A stretch of 64,000 bases of DNA from an uncultured Acidobacteriota bacterium (GCA_902825875.1 CADECP010000014.1:1-64000); one strand, 5' to 3'; shown: positions 10,520-19,955, counted from the first letter of the stretch. Notes: generated by a model from the letters alone, not told the origin. Program-made: numbers and translations.

Positions 10520-12874
10520 TTAAAAAGCAGCAGGCGGTTTCAACTCAAAGCCTTTTGGCGGTTCGGCTCCCAGCAAATGTTTGACGAAGTAATCCCAGCG
10601 GCGGCGAACCATGTACGGTTCATTGCCGAAACCGTGGCCGCGATTGGGGAACATAATCAGGTCGAAGTCTTTGTTGGCTTTGATCAGGGCGTCTACGACC
10701 AGCAAGGTGCTGTAAACCGGCACGTTGTTATCCATTGTGCCGTGCGCCAGCAGCAATTTGCCTTTCAGATTTTTGGCCATCAATTGATTGGCCTGGTTGT
10801 CATAGTTGGTTGTGCCGTCCTGATTGCTGACCAGCAAGCCCTGCCATTTCTCGCCCCAATCGTCTTCGTACAAACGGTTATCGTGATTGCCAGCCTGGCC
10901 GACGCCGACTTTGAAAAAGTCCGGGTAGCTGAACATCGCCGTTGCTGTCGCGTTGCCGCCGCCCGAATGGCCGTAAATGCCTGCGCGTTCGATGTCTATC
11001 CAACTGTGACGCTGCGCCAGTTGTTTCATCCCAGTCACCTGATCGGGCAGCGTGTTGTCGCCCATGTTGCCGTACCACTTGGTATGAAATGACTTCGAGC
11101 GCCACGGTGTGCCCAGCCCGTCAAGCTGAACGACTACGAAGCCGAGTTCGGCCAGCGCCTGTTGATCGCCGCCAGTGGAAAAGCTGCGCGAGCGCACGCT
11201 GCCGGTTTGCGGGCCGGGGTAGATGTTGTTGACGATGGGATACTTTTTGCTCGGATCGAGTTTCGTCGGCTTGTAAAGCAATCCGTAAATATCTGTCACT
11301 CCATCGCGCGCCTTGACTGTGATCGGTTGCGGCGGTTGCCAGCCCATAGCCAACAGTCGCGTGATGTCTGCTTTTTCCAACGTCAAAATCTGTTTGCCTT
11401 CAGCGTCGCGCAGCACGGCAATCGGAGGCACGTCGGGTTTGGAATAACTGTCGGTGAAAAATCCGCCCGACGGCGAAAGCGAAATGTCGTGATCGGCGTC
11501 TTCGGGCGTCAACAGCTTCAAGCCCTTGCCGTCAAAGCCAATGCGGTAAAAGTGGCGGAAGTACGGATCGCGGCCTTTTTCTTTGCCCACGCCGACGAAG
11601 TAAAGCTGGCGGTTCTTTTCATCCACGCGGAGCAGATGCGTGACGTTGCCCGCGCCCGTCGTGATCTGGTTTTTCAGCTTGCCGGTGCTGGCGTCGTAAA
11701 GGTAAAGCTGTCCCCAATCGTCGCGTTGCGAATACCAGAGGATTTCATTGGATGCGGACAAGTAGCGCCAATTAACGCGCCCAGCGCTGGAAGCCGCGCT
11801 GGATTCAAAAAAGGTGTCCACTTTTTCTTCCATCACGTCGCGCACCTCGCCGGTCAGTGGATTGGCGATACGCAACTTGACCTGTTTGCGGTCGCGCGAA
11901 GTCGAGGCGAACGCGAGTTGCGCGCTGTCGGCGCCCCATTGCACGTCAGCCCAAGTTCCTCCGCAGACGATGTGGTCGCAAAGCGTTGACCGATGCGCGT
12001 CGGCTGGCATTTTCAGCCGAGTGACTTTGGCGGCGTCTACATCAATCACAACGCGCTCAATCATGAAAATCTTGGCATCGCCGGGCAGAGGGTATTTCCA
12101 GGCTTCGAGTTTTGGATGACCGGCGACGGTGGTGGCCAGGTACATTTCGCCTACGCCACGCGCGTCGTGTTGGAAGGTGGCGATCTTTTTGGAATCAGGC
12201 GACCACGCCAGCACGGGGCTATCGCTTTTCGCCCAGCCCGCGTTGTTCGTCGCGTAGCCAAAATCTTTCACTCCGTCAGTCGTCAGTTGCGTTTCCTTGC
12301 CGGTCGCCACTTCGCGCACCCACAAGTTGTAATCGCGGATGAACGCCGTGCGTTTGCCATCCGGCGAAGTGGACATCAAATCCGCGCCGAACCTGCCTCC
12401 GCGTTGTTCATTGCCGCGATTGCCAGTGGTGGGAGTTGCAGTGCATTGATTGCCCAGCACATCGCAGTTGAACCGGCGGCGTTCGACGTTGAAGGAAATG
12501 GTTTTGCCGTCTGCTGAAAATTCGATTTGCTGAAAAGGAAGCTTCGTCGCTTCGTATTTTGCTCCAGCCGCTGCCGAAAGCGCTGCCGCGACTTTGACGT
12601 GGTCGAAAGCCGCTCCGCGAGTTCCGCGTGCCGGATCAACCAACACAAACTCCGCGCCATTTTCGGTCGCCACGCGATACCAGAATCTTCCATCGGGCAG
12701 CCAGTTCGGGCGAACTCCCGCACGCAGAACCAGTGGCGCAGTGTTGTAACTCATGAACTTTTCGGCGCGCGCGTAATCGTCAGCCGTCAAAGCTTTTTGC
12801 TGGGCGAAACAAGGCAGCGCAATAAAAAGTCCAACGGCAAGGATTGCGAAAAGAAAACGCAGACGTTGCAACAT
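10520..12874 (-). CDS. Exported S9 family (dipeptidyl-peptidase IV-like) peptidase
   Basis: A 784-residue prolyl-oligopeptidase-family enzyme with a signal peptide (MLQRLRFLFAILAVGLFIALPCFAQ), an N-terminal propeller (repeats such as SPDGKRTAFIRDYNLWVR and SPDSKKIATF) and a C-terminal alpha/beta-hydrolase domain. Catalytic triad positions are visible: Ser in GIYGHSGGGNAT, Asp in HGTMDNNVP and His in NRGHGFGNEP. DPP-IV-like members release N-terminal dipeptides in the periplasm. The gene runs into the M28 aminopeptidase gene downstream with a 33-base gap, which suggests a peptide-degrading pair. Confidence 0.92.
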   Translation of the reverse strand: MLQRLRFLFAILAVGLFIALPCFAQQKALTADDYARAEKFMSYNTAPLVLRAGVRPNWLPDGRFWYRVATENGAEFVLVDPARGTRGAAFDHVKVAAALSAAAGAKYEATKLPFQQIEFSADGKTISFNVERRRFNCDVLGNQCTATPTTGNRGNEQRGGRFGADLMSTSPDGKRTAFIRDYNLWVREVATGKETQLTTDGVKDFGYATNNAGWAKSDSPVLAWSPDSKKIATFQHDARGVGEMYLATTVAGHPKLEAWKYPLPGDAKIFMIERVVIDVDAAKVTRLKMPADAHRSTLCDHIVCGGTWADVQWGADSAQLAFASTSRDRKQVKLRIANPLTGEVRDVMEEKVDTFFESSAASSAGRVNWRYLSASNEILWYSQRDDWGQLYLYDASTGKLKNQITTGAGNVTHLLRVDEKNRQLYFVGVGKEKGRDPYFRHFYRIGFDGKGLKLLTPEDADHDISLSPSGGFFTDSYSKPDVPPIAVLRDAEGKQILTLEKADITRLLAMGWQPPQPITVKARDGVTDIYGLLYKPTKLDPSKKYPIVNNIYPGPQTGSVRSRSFSTGGDQQALAELGFVVVQLDGLGTPWRSKSFHTKWYGNMGDNTLPDQVTGMKQLAQRHSWIDIERAGIYGHSGGGNATATAMFSYPDFFKVGVGQAGNHDNRLYEDDWGEKWQGLLVSNQDGTTNYDNQANQLMAKNLKGKLLLAHGTMDNNVPVYSTLLVVDALIKANKDFDLIMFPNRGHGFGNEPYMVRRRWDYFVKHLLGAEPPKGFELKPPAAF

Positions 12875-13035
12875 AACATTTGTCCTCAGAATTGTTTTGG
12901 GTTGGCGATTCGCGGAAAACCGAATCGCCGGTATTGTTGTCCATCGTGGCGGATTTGTGAATTGCGTTGCCGCTGTCGGAGCCGCCGCGTTATGCTCAGG
13001 CTTATCGAATCAAGTCACAATGAATAAGGGAACGA
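12875..13035. other. Divergent intergenic region with a 9-bp hairpin
   Basis: This stretch separates the minus-strand S9 peptidase from the plus-strand EamA gene, so it should hold both promoters; I could not assign convincing -35/-10 boxes. It contains an inverted repeat GGCGATTCG (12904-12912) / CGAATCGCC (12921-12929). AAGGGAACG precedes the EamA start. Confidence 0.4.
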
Positions 13036-13959
13036 ATGTCTTCATCTATTTCCGGTGACACACGACTGAACAATCAAACGGCTTACTTTCACATGCTGTG
13101 GGCTTCGCTGGCGTTTGCGGTGATGGCTTCGGTCAGCCATCTGGCCGGAGAACGCAGTGACTGGCAATTGGTCGTCGTCGCTCGTGCCGCCGTAGCCTTT
13201 TTCTTCGCATTCATCATCGCCAAGCTCGCTGGGGTCAAACTGATCTTGTTCGGTTCGCGGACGTTGTGGGTGCGTTCGTTGGCGGGCAGCACCGGGATGA
13301 TTTGCAACTTTTACGCGCTGGCGCATCTGCCGGTTTCTGACACGCTGACTTTGATGAACACGGCTCCGATCTGGGTGACGTTGCTGTTATGGCTGGTCTT
13401 CAAACAAAAACCGACGACCGGCATCGGCGTTGCTGTGCTGGTCAGCGTCGTAGGCATTGCACTGATTCAGCAGCCACATTTTCAAAGCGGCAAATTCGCC
13501 ATCCTGATGGCGCTGTGCGGAGCCTTTTGCACTTCGATTGCGATGCTGGGATTAAATCGGTTGCAACAGATTGATCCTCGCGCCATCGTCGTTCACTTTT
13601 CCGGCGTAGCCAGTTTGGCGACGACACTGTTTTTGCTGGCGACCAATCGCAAAGACTATTCGGCGCAGTTGACGGACAAAACTACACTGGCGTTGCTGGT
13701 GCTGGTGGGCTTGGCTGGAGTCGCCGGGCAGATAGGCATGACTATGGCTTTTGCCAAAGGACAAGCGACCCAGATTTCCGTCGTCGCTTTGTCGCAGATT
13801 CTGTTCGGGCTGATCTTCGACGTTGTGTTTTGGAATCACGCCGTGAACGCGCTTTCATTGCTGGGAATGGGAATGGTCGTTGTGCCGACGGCGTGGCTGA
13901 TTCTGGGCAGAACACCAAAACAGAGCCACGACCTGATAGAAGTCGAGATGGAAGACTGA
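13036..13959 (+). CDS. EamA/DMT-superfamily transporter
   Basis: A 307-residue inner-membrane protein with about ten hydrophobic segments in two EamA repeats, beginning LWASLAFAVMASVSHLAG, VVVARAAVAFFFAFIIAKLA and so on. The second repeat ends with LSLLGMGMVVVPTAWLILG. EamA proteins typically export metabolites or drugs; the substrate cannot be read from the sequence. AAGGGAACG sits 1-9 nt ahead of the ATG. The gene stands alone and converges on the Crp/Fnr-type regulator. Confidence 0.9.
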   Translation: MSSSISGDTRLNNQTAYFHMLWASLAFAVMASVSHLAGERSDWQLVVVARAAVAFFFAFIIAKLAGVKLILFGSRTLWVRSLAGSTGMICNFYALAHLPVSDTLTLMNTAPIWVTLLLWLVFKQKPTTGIGVAVLVSVVGIALIQQPHFQSGKFAILMALCGAFCTSIAMLGLNRLQQIDPRAIVVHFSGVASLATTLFLLATNRKDYSAQLTDKTTLALLVLVGLAGVAGQIGMTMAFAKGQATQISVVALSQILFGLIFDVVFWNHAVNALSLLGMGMVVVPTAWLILGRTPKQSHDLIEVEMED

Positions 13960-13974
13960 CTTATTTCACCTGAC

Positions 13975-14011
13975 ACGCCGATCACAGATCGGCGTCCATT
14001 GAAAATGGACG
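13975..14011. terminator. Paired hairpins between convergent genes
   Basis: Two adjacent stem-loops: ACGCCGATC (13975-13983), loop ACA, GATCGGCGT (13987-13995); then CGTCCAT / ATGGACG around TGAAA (13993-14011). They fill the gap between the stops of the convergent EamA and Crp/Fnr genes. There is no long T-run, so they may act as a weak bidirectional terminator or be a repeat element. Confidence 0.45.
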
Positions 14012-14725
14012 TTAGCCGAGCAAGCGATCGTATTCGCTTTTGACGACCTGATAGCATTCGCAAACAGTGGCTTCCAATTTTGGACGGTCAAGCAATGTAA
14101 TGGTGCCTCGAACATAAGAAATCACCCCTCGTTCTTGCAGTTGCTTGGCGGCCAACGTGATGCCTTCCCGTCGCACACCCAGCATGTTGGCAATCAGGTT
14201 ATGCGTCATCACCAGCTTGTCAGAATGCAGGCGGTCGTAGCTGAGCAGCAGCCAACGGCAGAGTTGCTGTTCGACAGAGTGGAGGCGGTTACAGACGGCG
14301 GTTTGCGAGATTTGGGTGATCAACGCCTGTGTGTAGCGCAACAGGCTCTGTTGAAACGTGCCGCCTTTTATGAACTCGGCTTGTAGCGATTTTGCGCTCA
14401 TTTTGTACGCATTGCCTGCGCTTTGCACCACCGCCCGGTTGGGAGTCGTTTGACCGCCCATAAACAAAGCAATGCCGACCACTCCTTCGTAACCGGTCAC
14501 CCCTATTTCGGCTGTCGAGCCGTTTTCCATCAAGTAAAGTAAGGAAATAATGCAGTCCGTTGGGAAATAAACATGCGTCATCTGCGTGCCCGATTCATAG
14601 ATGACCTGGCCGAGCGACAGCGACATCAATTCCAGGTCGGGTTGAAGTCGCTCAAACTCGACCTTGTCCAAAGCAGCCAGCAGGCGGTTTGCCATGGGAC
14701 TTATGGCTGGCGAAGAGATGGGCAT
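14012..14725 (-). CDS. Crp/Fnr-family transcriptional regulator
   Basis: A cyclic-nucleotide-binding-type sensory domain (LSLGQVIYESGTQMTHVYFPTDCIISLLY) followed by a Crp-type helix-turn-helix (TAVCNRLHSVEQQLCRWLLLS, then HNLIANMLGVRREGITLAA). No FNR-type cysteine cluster is present. The sensory domain shows no obvious intact cAMP-contact motif, as in many Crp-like proteins of acidobacteria and rhizobia. ATG 14725 is preferred to 14734 because AAGG lies 9 nt ahead. A dyad with TGTGTG/CACACA arms at 14782-14803 lies upstream and could be an autoregulatory site. The regulon is unknown. Confidence 0.85.
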   Translation of the reverse strand: MPISSPAISPMANRLLAALDKVEFERLQPDLELMSLSLGQVIYESGTQMTHVYFPTDCIISLLYLMENGSTAEIGVTGYEGVVGIALFMGGQTTPNRAVVQSAGNAYKMSAKSLQAEFIKGGTFQQSLLRYTQALITQISQTAVCNRLHSVEQQLCRWLLLSYDRLHSDKLVMTHNLIANMLGVRREGITLAAKQLQERGVISYVRGTITLLDRPKLEATVCECYQVVKSEYDRLLG

Positions 14726-14734
14726 AATCAGCAT

Positions 14735-15349
14735 CCTTGGTTTTTACCTGAGTAAAAGCGATTGCCGTTCATTCCGGCTTATGTGTGCGGTTGCAAACAC
14801 ACAAGCTCAAGAAGACGGCCGATAAGGCCGTTGGCGCCGTGTCTGCCGCTGCCTATCGAATGAAATAGGCCCTTGTATGTGCGAGAGCGCACCGACAATA
14901 AAGCAGCATGAGGCTATTATCAATTTTGAATCGCTAACAGTTTTGAGAATTAACTCTCTTCCTTGAGTTGATAGAGTTGCAGCGGGAGAAAGGTAATGGG
15001 AACAGGCGCGTTCAGCCATAATGACTGAACGCTTGCTGCCAGCGGCAGGCCAATGGTTGTCCGGTAGTTTCATCAGCCATTTGTCTCTGCCGAAGGGGTT
15101 TGTGAACCGGAACAAGCGACTTTCGACTCAAAAATATGAGTTGTCCAAATCCATTCAAACCGGCTTTTTATGTAATCGCGTCAAAACCACGCCAATACTG
15201 AGATTCGACAGCAGGTACTTGAGCACATCCTGCCCATGCAATTGAGCAAGTTTTCGACTCAGCCATTATCATCCTGGCTTGCTGCTGTAAAACTAATGCG
15301 GGCTGTCGCCAGTTGCCGTTTCAGTGATAGACAACAGAGACAAGAAATT
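14735..15349. other. Gene-poor intergenic region
   Basis: About 600 bases with no convincing coding sequence. It must contain the minus-strand promoter of the Crp/Fnr gene and possibly a plus-strand promoter for the small gene at 15350. Besides the dyad at 14782-14803 I see only short imperfect palindromes, for example GTTCAG/CTGAAC near 15010-15030. Short frames on both strands lack ribosome sites and family resemblance. Confidence 0.5.
14782..14803. promoter_or_regulatory. Possible Crp-type operator upstream of the regulator
   Basis: TGTGTG (14782-14787) and CACACA (14798-14803) flank a 10-base core, an inverted repeat of the general TGTGA-N6-TCACA style. It lies about 57 bases upstream of the regulator start, where autoregulation would act. 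Assignment rests on shape and position only. Confidence 0.35.
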
Positions 15350-15592
15350 ATGACAAATCTGGAACGCAGAGCGGAACTGACGCGAAAGGCCGCAGTTGTA
15401 CAAAAAATCTGGCTGCACGATAGGGAAGAACGACGGGCGATGCTGGCTAAGGACAATGAGGCAATCAAACAGCGATGGATCGAACTGGATTCTGTTAGTA
15501 CTAAAGCATTGGCTGCCGGCCAAAACTGTAGCGACACTGAAATGGCCAGCCAATGTTTGTCTGGGGGCCAAAACCGAAAGGAAAAAGAATGA
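15350..15592 (+). CDS. Small charged hypothetical protein
   Basis: An 80-residue frame starting MTNLERRAELTRKAAVVQKI, rich in Arg, Lys and Glu, probably helical (RREERRAMLAKDNEAIKQRW-like stretch), without signal peptide or membrane segment. The frame is open upstream to 15236, but ATG 15350 gives the more protein-like start. No family is recognised. It lies ahead of the dodecin gene in the same direction with a 140-base gap. It could be spurious. Confidence 0.35.
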   Translation: MTNLERRAELTRKAAVVQKIWLHDREERRAMLAKDNEAIKQRWIELDSVSTKALAAGQNCSDTEMASQCLSGGQNRKEKE

Positions 15593-15732
15593 TGATTCAA
15601 GAAACGCCTCAAGCCGACCTATTCAAAAAAACAATTGCGAGTTTTGTTGCTGAACGAAACTTTCAGTTCGCGTGCAATAAAAATTGAAAGGCACAATCAC
15701 GCCCACTGCCTCAACTATAACGGGGAAAAACC

Positions 15733-15930
15733 ATGTCAATTGCCAAAGGAACCGAGATTACATCGTCATCCGCTGTCAGTTTTGAAGACGCCGTCAACAA
15801 AGGGATCAAGCATGCCGGTAAGGCCCAGGAAAATGTGCGTAGCGCCTGGGTCAAAGACCTGAAAGTAGTGGTCGAAAATGGCAAAGTCACCGAATACCGA
15901 GTGACAATGAACATATCTTTCATTCTGTAA
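15733..15930 (+). CDS. Dodecin (flavin-storage protein)
   Basis: A 65-residue protein of the dodecin family, which forms hollow dodecamers that bind and protect flavins such as riboflavin or FMN. The sequence shows the diagnostic pattern: SSAVSFEDAVNKGIKHAGK, then W in RSAWVKDLKVVVENGKV (the flavin-stacking Trp) and a terminal strand EYRVTMNISFIL. Length is typical (65-75). The preceding sequence GGGGAAAAACC offers a modest ribosome site. Its neighbours do not indicate a pathway; dodecins are usually stand-alone stress or storage proteins. Confidence 0.93.
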   Translation: MSIAKGTEITSSSAVSFEDAVNKGIKHAGKAQENVRSAWVKDLKVVVENGKVTEYRVTMNISFIL

Positions 15931-15994
15931 GATTCATTTGATGCTGGCACCCACCCAGGCTGCCCAGGCTGTGGTGAGTGATTAGGAGAAGTTT

Positions 15995-18283
15995 TTGATA
16001 ACACCTGGCACAACCAATTCCGTAAACCGTCTCGCATTCATCGGCAATTACTTGCCGCGCCAGTGCGGCATTGCCACTTTTACCACCGATTTGTGCGAAG
16101 CCATTGCGGCTGAATACAGCGAGATCAGGTGCATTGCGGTGCCGATTAACGACACTGAGGCGGGTTATGCCTACCCGAACCGCGTACGCTTTGAGTTGGG
16201 CGAAAAAGACCTTGATTCATATCGCCGAGCCGCTGACTTCCTGAACATCAACAATGTAGACTTGGTTTGCCTGCAACACGAATACGGCATTTTCGGCGGA
16301 CGCGCAGGCAGTCATGTGCTGGCGCTGCTGAACGAATTGAATATGCCTATCGTCACCACTCTGCACACTGTGTTACGAGATCCCGACCCAGATCAAAGGC
16401 GCGTGCTGGAGCAAGTCGCGGGCTTGTCGGACCGTCTGGTTGTGATGAGCGAGCGGGGCGCAGAGTTCCTGAAAGACATTTACCATGTGCCTGCGGAAAA
16501 GATTGATTTCATTCCGCACGGCATTCCTGATTTGCCGTTCGTAGACCCCAGCTTTCACAAAGACCTGTTTGGCGTTGAAGGCAAAATCGTATTGCTCAGC
16601 TTTGGGTTGCTTTCCGCCAACAAAGGCATCGAAACCGTCATTGAAGCCCTGCCTGCGATTTTAGCGAAACATCCGAACGTGGTTTACATCGTGGTTGGCG
16701 CGACGCATCCGCATGTTTTGCGGAACGAAGGTGAAACCTACAGGTTGTCGCTGCAATGGCTGGCTCAGGAAAAAGGGGTTGAAGGAAGCCTGATTTTTTA
16801 CAACCGCTTTGTCAGTCTGGAAGAACTGGTGCAGTTCATAGGCGCGGCGGATATTTACATCACACCTTACCTGACCGAAGCGCAAATCACTTCGGGTACG
16901 CTGGCTTACACGGTTGGCGCCGGCAAAGCAGTCATTTCGACGCCTTACTGGTACGCCGAAGAAATGCTGGCCGATGAACGTGGCGCGCTGGTTCCCTTCC
17001 GCGATCCGGCGGCGCTGGCTGAACAGGTCATTGACCTGCTGGATAACGAAGCCAAACGTCACGCCATGCGCAAACGGGCTTATATGTTCGGACGGGACAT
17101 GATCTGGCCTCAAGTGGCGCGCAGTTACGTCGAAAGTTTTGAACGCGCCCGCGCCGAACGCCGTCATTACAACCAGCCAGGCCCGGCAGTGAAACCGATG
17201 GATAAAAGGCCCGGTGAATTGCCGCCGTTGAAACTCGATCACCTGCGTCGTATGACGGATGACACCGGCATGTTCCAGCACGCCATCTTTACAGTTCCCA
17301 ACTATCACGAAGGCTACACGATTGACGATAACGCCCGCGCGTTGCTGGTGAGCGTTTTGTTGGAAGAAATCGGCAACAGTGAAGCGGAAGAATTGACCAC
17401 GCGATATTTGGCTTTCGTCTGGCATGCCTTTAACACCAACAGCGGACGCTTTCGCAACTTTATGGGCTACCAGCGCAACTGGCTGGAAGAGAACGGATCG
17501 GAAGATAGTCATGGCCGCACCTTGCTGGCGCTCGGCACAGTGCTGGGTCGTTCAAACACGCCAGCTTTGCAGAGCATGGCTGGCTGGGTTTTCGAGCAGG
17601 CGTTGCCAGCCATTCTCGCCACTCGCAGCCCGCGCGCCTGGGCATTTGCGCTGATTGGCGTCCACGAATATCTCAAACGATACACGGGAGATCGCAAAGC
17701 CGGTCGAGTGCTGGAAGATTTAGCCGCCCGCTTGTTGGCTTGTTATCAAAAACATCGTTCGGATAACTGGTGCTGGTACGAAGCCAGGCTGACTTATTGC
17801 AACGGCGTTCTGCCGCAAGCCTTGATGATGTGTGGCCAATCTCTGTCGAATCAGGCGATGACGGAGGCCGGGTTGGAATCGCTGAACTGGCTGGTTGATT
17901 TGCAGCGATCGGAAGCTGGGGGCGGGCATTTCGTTCCAATTGGCTCGAACGGTTTTTACTCACGCGACGGCGAACGCGCGCGTTTCGACCAACAGCCAGT
18001 AGAAGCCCAGGTGATGATTTCCGCCTGTTTGGAAGCTCATCGAATTACGGGCGACAAACAATGGCGCAAAGAATCTCGCCGAGCTTTTGAATGGTTTCTA
18101 GGTCGCAATGATCTGAACCGCCCCATCTACGACCCAACGACCGGAGGTTGCCGTGATGGTTTGCATCCCGACCGCCCGAACGAAAATCAGGGCGCTGAAT
18201 CCACTTTGGCCTTTTTGCAATCGCTGCTGGAATTACGCCTGGCCGAAAATGGGCTTCATTCCTTGAAGCCGGAAACTCAATGA
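15995..18283 (+). CDS. GT4 glycosyltransferase with C-terminal helical domain
   Basis: A 762-residue cytosolic protein. Residues 1-400 form a GT-B glycosyltransferase of family 4 (GNYLPRQCGIATFTTDLCEA; FGLLSANKGIETVIEALPAI; EAQITSGTLAYTVGAGKAVI). Residues 410-750 form an alpha-helical toroid-like domain (MTDDTGMFQHAIFTVPNYHE, GYTIDDNARALL, DSHGRTLLALG). The start is TTG at 15995, supported by AGGAGA just upstream; no ATG is nearby. The stop overlaps the next start as ATGA. In my memory this two-domain protein is regularly paired with a GH130-family enzyme, suggesting handling of a mannose-containing glycan or glycoconjugate; that role is inferred. Confidence 0.88.
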   Translation: MITPGTTNSVNRLAFIGNYLPRQCGIATFTTDLCEAIAAEYSEIRCIAVPINDTEAGYAYPNRVRFELGEKDLDSYRRAADFLNINNVDLVCLQHEYGIFGGRAGSHVLALLNELNMPIVTTLHTVLRDPDPDQRRVLEQVAGLSDRLVVMSERGAEFLKDIYHVPAEKIDFIPHGIPDLPFVDPSFHKDLFGVEGKIVLLSFGLLSANKGIETVIEALPAILAKHPNVVYIVVGATHPHVLRNEGETYRLSLQWLAQEKGVEGSLIFYNRFVSLEELVQFIGAADIYITPYLTEAQITSGTLAYTVGAGKAVISTPYWYAEEMLADERGALVPFRDPAALAEQVIDLLDNEAKRHAMRKRAYMFGRDMIWPQVARSYVESFERARAERRHYNQPGPAVKPMDKRPGELPPLKLDHLRRMTDDTGMFQHAIFTVPNYHEGYTIDDNARALLVSVLLEEIGNSEAEELTTRYLAFVWHAFNTNSGRFRNFMGYQRNWLEENGSEDSHGRTLLALGTVLGRSNTPALQSMAGWVFEQALPAILATRSPRAWAFALIGVHEYLKRYTGDRKAGRVLEDLAARLLACYQKHRSDNWCWYEARLTYCNGVLPQALMMCGQSLSNQAMTEAGLESLNWLVDLQRSEAGGGHFVPIGSNGFYSRDGERARFDQQPVEAQVMISACLEAHRITGDKQWRKESRRAFEWFLGRNDLNRPIYDPTTGGCRDGLHPDRPNENQGAESTLAFLQSLLELRLAENGLHSLKPETQ

Positions 18284-19221
18284 GCAATCAACATCCAGAA
18301 CTCTTTCGCCGTCATAAACTCAATCCGATTTTGAGCGCCGCCGATTGGCCTTATCCGATCAACAGCGTCTTCAACCCCGGCGCAACGATGTTGCCGGATG
18401 GAACAACGTTGTTGTTGTGCCGCGTGGAATGCAGACGCGGACTTTCTCATTTCTCTGTGGCCAGGTCGGTTCATGGGGTGAGCGATTGGCAAATTGATCC
18501 GCAACCCACGCTGCTGCCTGAGCCTGACAAATTCCCCGAAGAGTTGTGGGGCATTGAAGACCCGCGCATCACTTTCGTGCCTGAGCTGAGCAAATACGCC
18601 GTTGTTTACACCGCTTACACCCGCGATGGACCCGGAGTGGCGCTGGCCTTCACTGAAGACTTCCGCAGTTTTGAACGCTACGGAGTGATTATGCCGCCTG
18701 AAAATAAAGACGCCGCGTTGTTGCCTCATCGCATTGGCGGCAATTGGGCGTTGATTCATCGCCCGGTCAGCGGGCCGCGCGCGCATATGTGGATCAGCTA
18801 TTCGCCTGACCTGCGCCATTGGGGCAGTCACAAACTGATGATGGAATCCCGGCGCGGTTCCTGGTGGGATGCCAATAAGATAGGGCTTTCGCCGCCGCCG
18901 ATAGAAACTCCGCACGGCTGGCTGGTGATTTATCACGGCGTGAAACACACCGCCGCCGGTTGCATTTACCGGCTTGGTCTGGCGCTGTTTGATTTGCGCC
19001 GGCCGGAGCGTTGCATCAAGCGCGCAGACGAGTGGGTGTTTGGCCCCGAAGAACCTTACGAACAGCACGGCGATGTGGGCAATGTCGTTTTTCCTTGCGG
19101 TTACACGATTGCGCCGGACGGCGATACGATCAATCTGTATTACGGCGCGGCTGACACCAGCATTGGTTTGGCAACTGCCAGTCTGGGCGAGTTGATGGAC
19201 TGGCTTGGCCGCAGCAGTTGA
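18280..19221 (+). CDS. GH130-family glycoside phosphorylase/hydrolase
   Basis: A 313-residue five-bladed propeller enzyme. Hallmarks are NPILSAADWPYPINSVFNPG near the N-terminus, LLLCRVECRRGLSH, EDPRITFVPELSKYAVVYTA (EDPR is the conserved acid region), LHRPVSGP-like phosphate-side Arg/His residues and YYGAADTSIGLA near the end. GH130 members are mostly beta-mannoside phosphorylases; some are hydrolases. No signal peptide is present, so it acts in the cytoplasm. ATG 18280 overlaps the glycosyltransferase stop (ATGA), so both are made from one message and probably act on the same glycan. Confidence 0.9.
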   Translation: MSNQHPELFRRHKLNPILSAADWPYPINSVFNPGATMLPDGTTLLLCRVECRRGLSHFSVARSVHGVSDWQIDPQPTLLPEPDKFPEELWGIEDPRITFVPELSKYAVVYTAYTRDGPGVALAFTEDFRSFERYGVIMPPENKDAALLPHRIGGNWALIHRPVSGPRAHMWISYSPDLRHWGSHKLMMESRRGSWWDANKIGLSPPPIETPHGWLVIYHGVKHTAAGCIYRLGLALFDLRRPERCIKRADEWVFGPEEPYEQHGDVGNVVFPCGYTIAPDGDTINLYYGAADTSIGLATASLGELMDWLGRSS

Positions 19222-19270
19222 AAAACGGTTTTTAGCAGCCAAGCTGCGTAACAAACTTTGGCAGGAGATT

Positions 19271-19657
19271 ATGGAAGAAAAAATCAAAACAGGAACCTTG
19301 TTGATAGCCGATGGCGCTACCTTACCGGAATCCATGCAGCTAGAAACGGAGCCGTACGCTTATGGGTGGCGGCTGGTCAAAAACTTCGACATCAAAGGGT
19401 TCCGACAAATCATCAACCAGGCGGGCTGGAATTTTTTCTACATTGCTGGCGCGATAGAAACCAGCGCTTTTGGGAGCGATGAAAAGAAAACCACTCGCAA
19501 GGCAATCAAACAGCTCATGATGAAATTGAGGTCGAAGAATTTTAACTGCCTGGAAATTACCCAAGTGGAATCCAGACGGTCTTTGGGAATGCCTTATGTA
19601 AGCGTTTCTGCTCATTCCCGGCATATCCAGAAAAGCATCGTCCTCTTTGGCGATTGA
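19271..19657 (+). CDS. Hypothetical protein downstream of GH130
   Basis: A 128-residue protein starting MEEKIKTGTLLIADGATLPE. ATG 19271 is chosen because GGCAGGAGATT precedes it; the frame extends upstream to 19205, into the GH130 gene. It contains IINQAGWNFFYIAGAIETSA and a C-terminal VESRRSLGMPYVSVSAHSRH segment; it may be a small alpha/beta fold. I do not recognise the family. It lies 49 bases after GH130 in the same direction and may be co-transcribed. Confidence 0.65.
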   Translation: MEEKIKTGTLLIADGATLPESMQLETEPYAYGWRLVKNFDIKGFRQIINQAGWNFFYIAGAIETSAFGSDEKKTTRKAIKQLMMKLRSKNFNCLEITQVESRRSLGMPYVSVSAHSRHIQKSIVLFGD

Positions 19658-19717
19658 GCAGTTATGCGTAGGCAGGCTGTTGGTTGAATTCCGGCAGCAG
19701 GTCTTCGCCAGAAGTAT

Positions 19718-19882
19718 ATGTCAAAACGCAATGGCGACAGAGCCAAATACAATCGTGAAAACAAGAATCGCAAAACCAAGCAAGCGCGCGTTCAGGAATT
19801 GCGAAAAGCATTGAAGAGCAAGGTTCCAGAGCCGGTGGCGGAGAATCCCGCAAAAGATGAAGAGCAGTTTGCCAATAATTGA
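19718..19882 (+). CDS. Small basic protein (54 aa)
   Basis: A short frame starting MSKRNGDRAKYNRENKNRKT and ending in an acidic, Ala/Glu-rich tail. The Lys/Arg/Asn-rich start and regular heptad-like helix (VQELRKALKSK) resemble a small conserved basic protein I have seen in acidobacterial and planctomycete genomes, of unknown role. No strong ribosome site is visible. It is listed because it is below the usual length cut-off and would be missed. Confidence 0.5.
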   Translation: MSKRNGDRAKYNRENKNRKTKQARVQELRKALKSKVPEPVAENPAKDEEQFANN

Positions 19883-19955
19883 CTGCGACAATTGACCGGC
19901 CAGGCGAAGACAGACGCGACTGCTTTTGAAATTCCACCGCAGTAAGGAGAGCTAT

